From the NCBI GenBank assembly GCA_965223835.1, contig CBDCXQ010000001.1:806001-870000 (forward strand): a DNA stretch of 64,000 bases, read 5' to 3'. The translations under genes were made by a program, and so were the position numbers. Below the pieces are notes generated by a model. That model saw only the letters and a list, made by a program, of their open reading frames with translations, ran no database searches and was not told the origin of the DNA. Position 1 is the stretch's first letter, and the number at the start of each line of letters is the position of its first letter. This stretch comes from CAVYXZ01 sp965223835 (GTDB lineage: Bacteria > Chloroflexota > Anaerolineae > Aggregatilineales > Phototrophicaceae). Positions 8,541 to 16,501 of this stretch are shown piece by piece.

Positions 8541-9455
8541 ATGAAGGCCCTTCAGGACCGTCTGGGTGATCGTCTGTTGGCAGCAGAGCCTCTAGCGCGT
8601 TTCACGGCGGCCCGGTTGGGGGGGGCGGCAGAATGGCTGTATATCGCCCGCGAGCCGCCTGAAGAATTGGCCCAGGTCGTCAAATTGGCCTGGGCTGAAG
8701 GGTTGCCGGTGCGCGTCCTCGGCGGCGGGGCCAATGTGCTCGTGTCTGATGAAGGGGTGCCGGGTCTGGTGGTCATCAATCGCGTGAGTGAAATCACAGC
8801 AGGCGTGTGGCATGGTGGGCGAAACCTGGCGGTTAGCAGCGGCACTGGCCTGACGGTGCTGGCACGTAAGTGTCAGGCGCTGGGTTTAGCTGGCCTCGAA
8901 TGGGCGGTGAGTGTTCCCGGAACGGTGGGGGGTGCTATCGTCAACAACGCTGGAGCGCATGGGGGTGACATGAGCCAGGTGGTGCGTGATGTCGTTGTGC
9001 TGGATGCACGGCATGGCCCGCAGATGCTCACCCCGGCGGAGCTGGATTATGGTTATCGTACATCGAGTTTGAAGGCACGGGCTGATAAGCGCTTTCTCGT
9101 CTTGATGGCCTTACTCGCGCTACAACCCGATGACCCGGCAGCCATACAAACCCGGCTGGACACCTTCATTGCCTATCGCAAACAGACGCAACCGGCTGGT
9201 GCCAGTCTGGGCAGTATCTTCAAAAACCCGGCGGGCGATTATGCCGGGCGTTTGATTGAGGCGGCAGGCTTAAAAGGATATACCATCGGCGGTGCCCAGG
9301 TGTCGCCGGTTCATGCTAATTTTATGGTAAACATCGGCAGGGCATCAGCGCTTGATTATTATCGACTGATACGCCACGCGCAGGCCACTGTTTTACGCAA
9401 GCTGGGTGTTGAGTTGGAACTTGAGATCGAACTGCTGGGGACCGGTTTTTGCTGA
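8541..9455 (+). CDS. murB: UDP-N-acetylenolpyruvoylglucosamine reductase
   Basis: FAD- and NADPH-dependent reductase forming UDP-MurNAc. 304 residues, the shorter (type II) MurB class. Visible: FTAARLGGAAEWL, the FAD-binding VRVLGGGANVLVSDEG, AVSVPGTVGGAIVNNAGAHGG, LDYGYRTSSLK, and the catalytic Ser region GASLGSIFKNP. The C-terminal VSPVHANFMVNIG matches the family. It is the last gene before a 95-base gap that precedes ftsQ, so a new transcript may begin there. Confidence 0.95.
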   Translation: MKALQDRLGDRLLAAEPLARFTAARLGGAAEWLYIAREPPEELAQVVKLAWAEGLPVRVLGGGANVLVSDEGVPGLVVINRVSEITAGVWHGGRNLAVSSGTGLTVLARKCQALGLAGLEWAVSVPGTVGGAIVNNAGAHGGDMSQVVRDVVVLDARHGPQMLTPAELDYGYRTSSLKARADKRFLVLMALLALQPDDPAAIQTRLDTFIAYRKQTQPAGASLGSIFKNPAGDYAGRLIEAAGLKGYTIGGAQVSPVHANFMVNIGRASALDYYRLIRHAQATVLRKLGVELELEIELLGTGFC

Positions 9456-9504
9456 CGATAATTCATGCAATTAGGTTGACTCGCCGATGGACAGCCGAGA
9501 CACT

Positions 9505-9533
9505 TTGACGTATAGTTGTTGATGTTGGTTAAT
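9505..9533 (+). promoter_or_regulatory. Candidate promoter before ftsQ
   Basis: TTGACG (9505-9510) and GTTAAT (9528-9533) are separated by 17 bases, with a transcript start predicted near 9540, eleven bases before the ftsQ ATG. The -10 matches consensus at only four of six positions. The murB-ftsQ gap of 95 bases is the longest so far in the cluster, which supports an internal promoter. Confidence 0.3.
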
Positions 9534-9550
9534 GTTGGAAATTCGCGCTG

Positions 9551-10363
9551 ATGGTCTCACGTGAAGGACGCCGTCGAAACAGTCGCGCCCCTGGTATTTG
9601 GCGGGGACCGTTGCGTACTGCGGACCGACCAAAGGTTGAACATGGGGTCCGTGACCGCAGTTTTGTCGGCTGGCGGTTAATCAGCGGTCTGATTGTTGTT
9701 GGTTTATTCGGTGTCCTGTTTGTTTTTTTTAGTGCCGATGCCTTTTATGTCCATTCGATCGCCGTCGGTGGCCTGCAAGACCTGACTAAAGAAGAGGTGT
9801 TCGCGCTAACCGATATTGCTGATATGCATATTTTCTGGGTAGACCCGGACCAGGTTCGCGAATCGCTTCTACGTTCGCCGACGGTAGCTGATGCGCAAGT
9901 CGCGGTCGGTTGGCCGCCGCAGATGGTCAAGGTCACGATTGAAGAGCGGCAACCGGCGTTAGTCTGGGAACAGGCGGGGGTGGCGACCTGGATTGATTTG
10001 CAAGGGCGGGTGATGCGGCTGCGTGACGAACGCCCCGATCTGATCCGTATCGTTACTGAAAGTCAAATTGATGGTCCGCTGGGACCTAATGTGCAATTGG
10101 AAACGGGGACTGTCAGTGGTGCGCTGCAACTGGATAGCCTGTACCCTGAGATTGATGTGCTGCGGTATCATCCGGAAAAAGGGTTAGGCTATACGGATGG
10201 GCGGGGCTGGGAGGCATGGTTCGGGACCGGTACGGATATGCCGGAGAAACTCATAGTCTACGAGGCGCTTGTCGAAAATTTGGTCGGTCGCGGGATTCAG
10301 CCGGGCGAGATCAATGTTGCCAACCGGCACGCACCTTTTTACTCTGTCGTTCGGGGACGTTAG
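9551..10363 (+). CDS. ftsQ: Cell division protein FtsQ/DivIB
   Basis: Bitopic division protein linking the FtsB/L complex to the septal synthase. 270 residues: a basic cytoplasmic N-terminus of about 45 residues (RRRNSRAP), one membrane helix (about 46-66), then a POTRA domain (FYVHSIAVGGLQDLTKEEVF to IFWVDPDQVRESLLRSPTVADAQVAVGWPPQMVKVTIEERQPALVW as a pattern) and the FtsQ beta domain (DLQGRVM). Sequence conservation in this family is low, so the call rests on domain order and position between murB and ftsA. Confidence 0.9.
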   Translation: MVSREGRRRNSRAPGIWRGPLRTADRPKVEHGVRDRSFVGWRLISGLIVVGLFGVLFVFFSADAFYVHSIAVGGLQDLTKEEVFALTDIADMHIFWVDPDQVRESLLRSPTVADAQVAVGWPPQMVKVTIEERQPALVWEQAGVATWIDLQGRVMRLRDERPDLIRIVTESQIDGPLGPNVQLETGTVSGALQLDSLYPEIDVLRYHPEKGLGYTDGRGWEAWFGTGTDMPEKLIVYEALVENLVGRGIQPGEINVANRHAPFYSVVRGR

Positions 10364-10370
10364 GCAGTTT

Positions 10371-11609
10371 ATGGCTGATCTGGTTGTTGGTTTAGATGTA
10401 GGCACCAACAAAATTTGTACGGTTGTCGGTGAAGTACGCGCCGACGATGTGTTTGTCGTGGGCGTTGGCATTGAACCGAGCCGGGGCATGAAAAAAGGCA
10501 TTGTCAACGATATGGAAGCGTTGACAACGGCGATTTCGGCATCGGTGCATAAAGCCGAAAAAACCAGCGGTTACGATATTAGCCGGGCGTTTGTCAGCGT
10601 TGCCGGCAATCATATTGCGTCGAACAGCAGCCGGGGCATGGTGGGCATTACGGGACAACGGGCCGTCAATCGTGAGGATCTGGACCGCGCCATGGAAGCG
10701 GCCAGGGCGATTGCGATTCCGCACAATCGTGAAGTGCTGCATGTCGTCCCCCGCAGCTACTCGCTTGATGGTCAAGATCGCGTGCGTAGCCCGATTGGGA
10801 TGCATGGTTTTCGGCTGGAGATGGAAGCGCACATTATCACTGCATCTTCAACCTGCATGGCAAACCTGGAAGAATCGGTCGAGAACGCCGGGGTGGTGGT
10901 GGACCGGTTTATTCTGAATCCGCTGGCGTCGGGCCATGTCGTGCTGACTCCTGAAGAAAAGGAGATGGGTGCAGTTGTCATTGATATTGGTGGCGGCACC
11001 ACCGACCTGGCCGTTTTTATTGAAGGGACGGTCTGGCATGTCGCGGTCATTCCAGTGGGGGGGGACCATTTGACCAATGACATCACCCACTGGATGCATG
11101 TACCGTTTGATGAAGCTGAAATGGTCAAAATCCAGCATGGTCATGCCCAACGACGGGCGGTTAATATGCTGGAAACGTTTACGGTGCAACCGTTTGGCGA
11201 GGGCCTCCCTACAGAGGTGCATCGCAGCGATCTGGCCGAAGTAATTGGCCTGCGTTCGATCGAGATTTTTGAACTGGTCCAGCGTGAAATCAAGCGCTCT
11301 GGTTATGATGGGCTGCTGCGGGCCGGGGCGGTGATTACGGGTGGAAGTTCTCAGTTACCCGGTATCCACGAAGTCGCGCAGGAAACCTTTGGCTTCCCCG
11401 TGCGCATGGCGAAGCCAGAACGCTTGACCGGGATGGCGGATGTGTTGCGTAATCCATCATATAGCACCAGTGTAGGCTTGTTAGGGCTGGGGTTGGAAAT
11501 GGATGTCGCGGAGAACGTGAGCTACAGCAATGGGCAACCCCGACCCAGTATTAATCTGGGGAATGCGCTGGGGGGCTTTTTCCGGCGCTTGTTGCCAGAC
11601 GATGAATAA
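10371..11609 (+). CDS. ftsA: Cell division protein FtsA
   Basis: Actin-fold ATPase tethering FtsZ filaments to the membrane. 412 residues from the ATG at 10371. The longer open frame from 10269 overlaps ftsQ and adds nothing family-like. Seen: VVGLDVGTNKICTVVGE (phosphate 1), GVGIEPSRGMKKGIV, the FtsA-specific 1C domain around residues 80-160, VVIDIGGGTTDLAVF (phosphate 2), and GAVITGGSSQLPGI. The last residues (GGFFRRLLPDDE) fit the amphipathic membrane-targeting helix. It begins seven bases after ftsQ. Confidence 0.95.
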   Translation: MADLVVGLDVGTNKICTVVGEVRADDVFVVGVGIEPSRGMKKGIVNDMEALTTAISASVHKAEKTSGYDISRAFVSVAGNHIASNSSRGMVGITGQRAVNREDLDRAMEAARAIAIPHNREVLHVVPRSYSLDGQDRVRSPIGMHGFRLEMEAHIITASSTCMANLEESVENAGVVVDRFILNPLASGHVVLTPEEKEMGAVVIDIGGGTTDLAVFIEGTVWHVAVIPVGGDHLTNDITHWMHVPFDEAEMVKIQHGHAQRRAVNMLETFTVQPFGEGLPTEVHRSDLAEVIGLRSIEIFELVQREIKRSGYDGLLRAGAVITGGSSQLPGIHEVAQETFGFPVRMAKPERLTGMADVLRNPSYSTSVGLLGLGLEMDVAENVSYSNGQPRPSINLGNALGGFFRRLLPDDE

Positions 11610-11660
11610 AGGCTATGTAATACGTGTAATAGGTAAATTTGCCCGATTTGTCGGGAAGAT

Positions 11661-11688
11661 TTGCTAAGAAATGTATTCTGAGTACAAT
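11661..11688 (+). promoter_or_regulatory. Candidate ftsZ promoter
   Basis: TTGCTA (11661-11666) and TACAAT (11683-11688) are 16 bases apart inside the 142-base ftsA-ftsZ gap. The -10 matches five of six positions. Predicted transcripts would start near 11695, leaving a leader of about 57 bases before the ftsZ ATG. Confidence 0.4.
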
Positions 11689-11751
11689 AAACCTTAATTT
11701 AGCACTTGCCTCATGGGGAGTGTCCGACGTGTTTTGGAGGATGTAGGTCGC

Positions 11752-12960
11752 ATGGACAACGAAATGCAGGAATTCACGGGCGAAAGCTTTGCCCAGATCA
11801 AAGTCATTGGGGTTGGTGGCGGCGGTGGTAATGCGGTCAATCGCATGATTAATGAAGGTCTGGGTGGGGTGGAATTCATCGCCGTGAACACCGATAACCA
11901 GGCCTTGATGCTGTCCAAAGCCAAAACACGAGTGCGCATTGGCGACAAATTGACACGTGGCCTCGGTGCCGGCGGCAACCCGGAGATTGGTCGCAAAGCG
12001 GCTGAAGAAAGCCAGGACGATCTTTATGAGGTGCTGCGTGGGGCTGATATGGTCTTTATTGCCTGTGGCATGGGCGGTGGCACGGGGACCGGTGCAGCTC
12101 CCATCATCGCACAAATTTCAAAGGAGTTGGGTGCGCTGACCATTGGTGTTGTCACCAAGCCTTTTACGTTTGAAGGCTCTCGTCGGTCACAGGTGGCTGA
12201 AGCCGGGATTGAAACCCTCAAGAGTGAAGTTGACACTTTGATCGTCATTCCTAATGATCGCCTGGCTCAGATCGCCGACAAGCGGGCGACTTTGCAACAG
12301 GCATTCTCGCTGGCCGATGATGTGTTGCGTCAGGGTATCCAGGGTATCTCGGAATTGATTACGGTTCCGGCACTCATTAACCTGGACTTCGCTGATGTCC
12401 GCACCATTATGTCCGAAGGTGGCGCGGCACTGATGGCGGTTGGTCGGGCAACCGGTGATGACCGGGCACGGGCGTCGGCTGAAGCGGCGATTAGCAGTAG
12501 CCTGCTGGATGTCACAATTGACGGTGCGCGCGGCATTCTCTTCAATATCACCGGTGGCGCTGATATGACGCTATTCGAAATCAATGAAGCGGCGGCGATT
12601 ATCAAAGACAGTGCCCACCCGGATGTCAATTTGATCTTCGGGGCACAGATTGATGAAAGCCTCGGCGATGAAGTACGGATTACCGTTATCGCGACTGGAT
12701 TCGAACAGAGTCGGGCTGCCAAGACGATTATGTCCCGGCAGCCGGTTCAACAGCAACGCCCGCAACCGCGTCAGTTTAATCAACAGCCCGCCGCGAACGC
12801 GCCTGCCGATGCGCAAGATACGCAGCAGCAACGTCCACAGCAGCAACCACAACCCCAGCAGCAGCCCTATAGTCCACCGGCACCCCAGCAACCGCAACAG
12901 CCTGTGGTCTATAATGAAGACGACATTGAAATTCCAACGTTTTTGCGTAAACGACGCTGA
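11752..12960 (+). CDS. ftsZ: Cell division protein FtsZ
   Basis: Tubulin-like GTPase forming the division ring. 402 residues. I chose the ATG at 11752 because GGAGG (11736-11740) lies 11 bases upstream; the earlier in-frame ATG at 11713 has none. Motifs: IKVIGVGGGGGNAVNRM, the tubulin signature GMGGGTGTGAAP, VVTKPF, NLDFADV and the T7-type region. After the GTPase and C-terminal domains (about residue 320) comes a linker very rich in Gln and Pro. The conserved tail EIPTFLRKRR, which binds FtsA, closes the protein. It is the last gene of the cluster and is followed by a terminator. Confidence 0.97.
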   Translation: MDNEMQEFTGESFAQIKVIGVGGGGGNAVNRMINEGLGGVEFIAVNTDNQALMLSKAKTRVRIGDKLTRGLGAGGNPEIGRKAAEESQDDLYEVLRGADMVFIACGMGGGTGTGAAPIIAQISKELGALTIGVVTKPFTFEGSRRSQVAEAGIETLKSEVDTLIVIPNDRLAQIADKRATLQQAFSLADDVLRQGIQGISELITVPALINLDFADVRTIMSEGGAALMAVGRATGDDRARASAEAAISSSLLDVTIDGARGILFNITGGADMTLFEINEAAAIIKDSAHPDVNLIFGAQIDESLGDEVRITVIATGFEQSRAAKTIMSRQPVQQQRPQPRQFNQQPAANAPADAQDTQQQRPQQQPQPQQQPYSPPAPQQPQQPVVYNEDDIEIPTFLRKRR

Positions 12961-12995
12961 GTGTTTGGCGAATCAAAACATGTGATCACTGCTCA

Positions 12996-13026
12996 GGAGT
13001 ACGGCACATCCGTACTCCTATTTTTT
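12996..13026 (+). terminator. Rho-independent terminator after ftsZ
   Basis: A perfect 9-bp stem (GGAGTACGG, 12996-13004, with CCGTACTCC, 13010-13018) and a 5-base loop are followed by TATTTTTT. It ends plus-strand transcription from the division cluster. The last stem base coincides with the end of the oppositely oriented YfhO-like gene; on that strand no T-run follows, so it should act mainly for ftsZ. Confidence 0.85.
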
Positions 13027-15624
13027 GTTCCCTAATCGACTGGCGATGAATGCGATACCCAGCACCATAATTGGTACCAAACTCATGAGCCAACGAGGTA
13101 GCACGCGGGTTGGGGACGTTTCGGGTTCAGCAACTTCAGTTTCTGGCACATGCGGTGTCACAATTGGGGGTATGCTGGGGGCCGGTGCTTGAGTTGTGCT
13201 ACGAGCGGGCCATGTAACTCCGGCCAGGTAAAGCAACATGCCAACAACTGTAACCGCACTGATGATAATCCCCAGCTTAAAGCCTGGTGGCTCATACCGC
13301 AGCGTGTAGGTGTGCGTTCCGGGTTGCAGCGGGACGCCGATAAAACCGCCGCGACTGCCACCAGGGGCCACTGTGCCAACCGTATAGTGCGGCGTTGGGC
13401 GACCATCAACATTGGCTTCCCACCCAGGGAAGTTTGTTTCTTGAACCACCAGAATAGCGCGGCTGTCAGATAGTGTATTGGATGTCGTGGCTTGCAGGAT
13501 GATCTCGTCCAGATTGTGCGTTGCAACAGTAATGCTGACGGTATTCGCTCTAGTTAAGGTATCCGCCGCTGTTTTTAACGTTGTTTCTTCAGTGACGAAT
13601 GCATAGGGCAGTGAATCGGGGATTTCGTGCAGGTTGTGTGTGTCCGCTGTGGCAGGGTTACAGGGAGGTGTGGCAACGTTCGTAATGCCTTCAGCGCATT
13701 CGACCAATACACCATTATTGGCCTCAACGAATGCTCTGGCTAAAGATTGAATACGATCATTGGCGTCGCCGGTTGCTGCAATTGCCCACCGTGGGGTTTT
13801 GGTCAATTGGGGCGCGTTGCGCGGGATCAGATGATTGTCCTGTGGCAACGGTACCCACCCCTCATTTAACCCCCAGTTGCGAATCCGATTGTAATACGAG
13901 GTGTAGGTTGCTGGTGACCAGGGTTCCTGGATGGCCGGAAACGGCGCAGTTATATCGTTGGCCTGAACATAATTGTAGAGCGGCATGAGATCTTCGGCCT
14001 GTGGTCCAAAACGAATGATGCGATAATTGACATACATCACATCATTGATGGCGATGAGTGCCGCGACGACCAATACCAACCGGATGCCCCGTGTCACCAG
14101 CAGTTGTTGTCGGTTTGCCCCGTAACGAATCTTCAGATCTGAAAAACTGAGCCGGGCAATGCGCAGTATGGAATCAATCAGCAAGGCGAAAACGACAAAA
14201 TTGACTAACGTCTGTGTCGCTTCAACATAATTGGTCAGTCGCACCCCATTCATGAAGTTGAACAGGCTAATGTTTTGGAGCACCAGGCTCAGTCGAGTGA
14301 CATTATTGCCGTGCGAATAGACCAAGTACCATGCCCAGACCACAAGTGCGAACGTGATTGTACGTAAGAGACGAATGCGCTCGTCAGTGTCAAATTTTGC
14401 TGGAATATTGGGCAAAGTGCGGGCCGCACGCCACAGATTATCGAGTGCTATCCCGGCGAGGAGGATCCACCAGAGCGCAGCCATACTATTGGCGCGGCCC
14501 AGGAAGCGAAATTCGGCTAGCAACGTAATGTGGCGGTAGAGGGCCTGGACGATGCCGTTTTGGGCGGCACCCCAGATCATCATGATGATCGCGAGGACCA
14601 CTGCGATAACCGCTGCCATCCGATGATGGACAGTTATCTGGTTGTGAACGAGTGGCAGGGTAATCAGCCCGCCGATAATTGCAAACACTGCTGGACCAAT
14701 ATACGCGTAATCTACTGAACCCAGCATGTTGATGGGTGCATTCTCGAAAATGGTCCACTTATCCCAGGGTACGACGAAGTTGGCAATGCTCTGTCCCAAT
14801 TCATACGGGGACTGTCCATCAGCAGCAAAATCTGCATTATGATGGCTGACATAGTCGCGTACGGACCAGATAGGCAAAAACTGGAGCATCGTGAGGCCGA
14901 ACGCAAATCCGCCAGCGATAAGTACCCGGCGAACGGACAACCAATCAAATTTAGGTATGGAATGTATCAGGACAATGACTGCGCCACAGATCAAGGTATG
15001 CAGCGCGTAATAGATGTTGCCAGAGAAAAACAATAAAGCGAATGCAATGGCGGTCAGAACCGGGGCACGTCGATCCCGCGAATTGAGTGTCCACCATAAC
15101 CCGGCAAAAACCAGTGGCGGCCATGCCAGGCTAAGCGCCAGTTGGAAATGACCATCGTGATATTTACCGGTGATGCCACCGCTGAGCATAAAGAGGGCGG
15201 CGATGGTGATGCGTGCCACACCACCCAGTCCAATGGCTTTGCCCAGCGCCCACATGTTGAATCCGGCCAGGAGCACACCGATGATGATGACGACTTTGGT
15301 TCCCTGTACTGCGCCTAATAAAATCATCGGGACGCTCATGAAGGGGTTGAACAAGTAGAAGAACGCATTGTTCACCAGTGGTGTTCCGGTGTTGAGGTAG
15401 GGATTCCAGGTTGGCAGGTGAGGTGGGTCAGCTTTCAGGCTGATTTCGACGGGGATCAGGATGCCAGATAGGCGCTCATGTTCGAGCGCAAGTAAGCGGT
15501 GTTCTGGGTTGAGATGGACCAGTTCCAGACTGGTTTCATCAGCCAGAAATAAGGCGCTAAAGAGGAGCGCAATGCCGATGATCGTCAGGAATTCCAGCCA
15601 AATTTGTCGATTAAAGCGCTTCAC
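13018..15624 (-). CDS. YfhO-like polytopic membrane protein
   Basis: 868 residues. About a dozen membrane segments fill the first 560 residues, beginning with a Trp-containing cytoplasmic start and an extracytoplasmic loop with NPYLNTGTPLVNN. A soluble region of about 220 residues follows, ending in a beta-rich part (NFPGWEANVDGRPTPHY, then VPLQPGTHTYTLRYEPPGF). Two more hydrophobic segments flank a Pro/Thr-rich loop at the C-terminus. This layout and the PGWxAxVDG and YxPPGFxxG patterns match the YfhO/GT-C family thought to use lipid-linked sugars for surface glycosylation. Substrate unknown. It is convergent with ftsZ and divergent from nrdR. Confidence 0.8.
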   Translation of the reverse strand: MKRFNRQIWLEFLTIIGIALLFSALFLADETSLELVHLNPEHRLLALEHERLSGILIPVEISLKADPPHLPTWNPYLNTGTPLVNNAFFYLFNPFMSVPMILLGAVQGTKVVIIIGVLLAGFNMWALGKAIGLGGVARITIAALFMLSGGITGKYHDGHFQLALSLAWPPLVFAGLWWTLNSRDRRAPVLTAIAFALLFFSGNIYYALHTLICGAVIVLIHSIPKFDWLSVRRVLIAGGFAFGLTMLQFLPIWSVRDYVSHHNADFAADGQSPYELGQSIANFVVPWDKWTIFENAPINMLGSVDYAYIGPAVFAIIGGLITLPLVHNQITVHHRMAAVIAVVLAIIMMIWGAAQNGIVQALYRHITLLAEFRFLGRANSMAALWWILLAGIALDNLWRAARTLPNIPAKFDTDERIRLLRTITFALVVWAWYLVYSHGNNVTRLSLVLQNISLFNFMNGVRLTNYVEATQTLVNFVVFALLIDSILRIARLSFSDLKIRYGANRQQLLVTRGIRLVLVVAALIAINDVMYVNYRIIRFGPQAEDLMPLYNYVQANDITAPFPAIQEPWSPATYTSYYNRIRNWGLNEGWVPLPQDNHLIPRNAPQLTKTPRWAIAATGDANDRIQSLARAFVEANNGVLVECAEGITNVATPPCNPATADTHNLHEIPDSLPYAFVTEETTLKTAADTLTRANTVSITVATHNLDEIILQATTSNTLSDSRAILVVQETNFPGWEANVDGRPTPHYTVGTVAPGGSRGGFIGVPLQPGTHTYTLRYEPPGFKLGIIISAVTVVGMLLYLAGVTWPARSTTQAPAPSIPPIVTPHVPETEVAEPETSPTRVLPRWLMSLVPIMVLGIAFIASRLGNKK

Positions 15625-15953
15625 TGCATGACCTTATCCTTGACATCTCACTAAACTAATCATAGACAAAATTAATGGATTAGACCATCAATGTTAACGT
15701 TTTAATGCAATGTGGGATCTTTGGGTTTTTGTGGGAAAATAGTAATATCTGGCTACCGTTTTCTAACCAAACTGTTCCCAAATTTTAGTAGACAAACCCC
15801 TGCCACCATGCTAAAGTGTAACTGTTAGCTACACCAAAATTTCTACAAACAACCCAAATTTTTCTGGTTTGTGTGATGCCCCATTGCGCCTTTAGTATGG
15901 GGTATGTTTGTCTTTTGCCTACCAGAAAAGAACGTTTGTTTCACAGGTCAAAT
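15625..15953 (+). promoter_or_regulatory. Divergent intergenic region before nrdR with repeated ACAAAC/GTTTGT elements
   Basis: This 329-base AT-rich stretch holds no gene. It contains five copies of the same hexamer, two as ACAAAC (15792-15797, 15845-15850) and three as GTTTGT (15867-15872, 15906-15911, 15934-15939). The second and third form an inverted repeat. A separate inverted repeat, GTGTA...TACAC (15816-15834), also occurs. I do not see a clear NrdR box (the AT-rich ACAC...GTGT type). These are plausible regulator sites for nrdR-nrdJ or for the divergent membrane gene; no protein can be named. Confidence 0.35.
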
Positions 15954-16412
15954 ATGGAATGTCCTAATTGTGGGGCCGATGGCTCCAAAGTTATCAGTAC
16001 GACTCGCGATTCAAACAGCAGTATCCGTCGCCGCCGTAAATGTAAAGCCTGTGATACACGCTTTACCACCTTTGAACGGCTGCAAATGGCGACACCGCTG
16101 TTGATCAAACATGATGGGGATCGTGAGGAATTTAATCGCGATAAATTGGTCCATGGCATTCGGATGGCCTGTGCCAAACGTCCGGTTTCCGCTGCCGAAA
16201 TTGTCCGTATGGCTGACGACATTGAGCAGCAGTTGCAGCAACTGGGCTGCGACGAAGTCCCCAGCCGGATGGTCGGCGATATGGTGGTGCGCAGTTTGCG
16301 TGACCTCGATGAAATCGCTTATATCCGCTATGCGCTCATTTACCTGAAACTGAGTAATTTAGACGGCGTGATCGGTGAAATTGATCGTTTGATGATGGTC
16401 AAAGCCAACTGA
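15954..16412 (+). CDS. nrdR: Transcriptional repressor NrdR
   Basis: ATP/dATP-sensing repressor of ribonucleotide reductase genes. 152 residues from the ATG at 15954; the open frame continues upstream, but MECPNCG is the invariant NrdR start. The N-terminal zinc ribbon has Cys-x2-Cys (CPNC) and a second pair (CKAC) with the DNA-contacting RRRRKC. An ATP-cone follows (LLIKHDGDREEFNRDKL and RDLDEIAYIRYA). nrdJ lies 89 bases downstream on the same strand, the classic pairing of repressor and target. Confidence 0.96.
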   Translation: MECPNCGADGSKVISTTRDSNSSIRRRRKCKACDTRFTTFERLQMATPLLIKHDGDREEFNRDKLVHGIRMACAKRPVSAAEIVRMADDIEQQLQQLGCDEVPSRMVGDMVVRSLRDLDEIAYIRYALIYLKLSNLDGVIGEIDRLMMVKAN

Positions 16413-16501
16413 GACAGCCGATAGGCGGCGGCATTTGCCATGTCGTCTGCTTACTTTTATGCTGATACAGGTCTAATTAATTCCAGGAGGCTAGTTGCAA
16501 C

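Noticed and set aside
9476..9516. Promoter TTGACT with TATAGT before ftsQ
   Set aside because: Spacing of 29 bases is too long; the pair at 9505-9533 fits better.
12776..12976. Minus-strand frame opposite the ftsZ linker
   Set aside because: A shadow of Gln/Pro-rich codons; Ala/Val-rich text without any family pattern or start signal.
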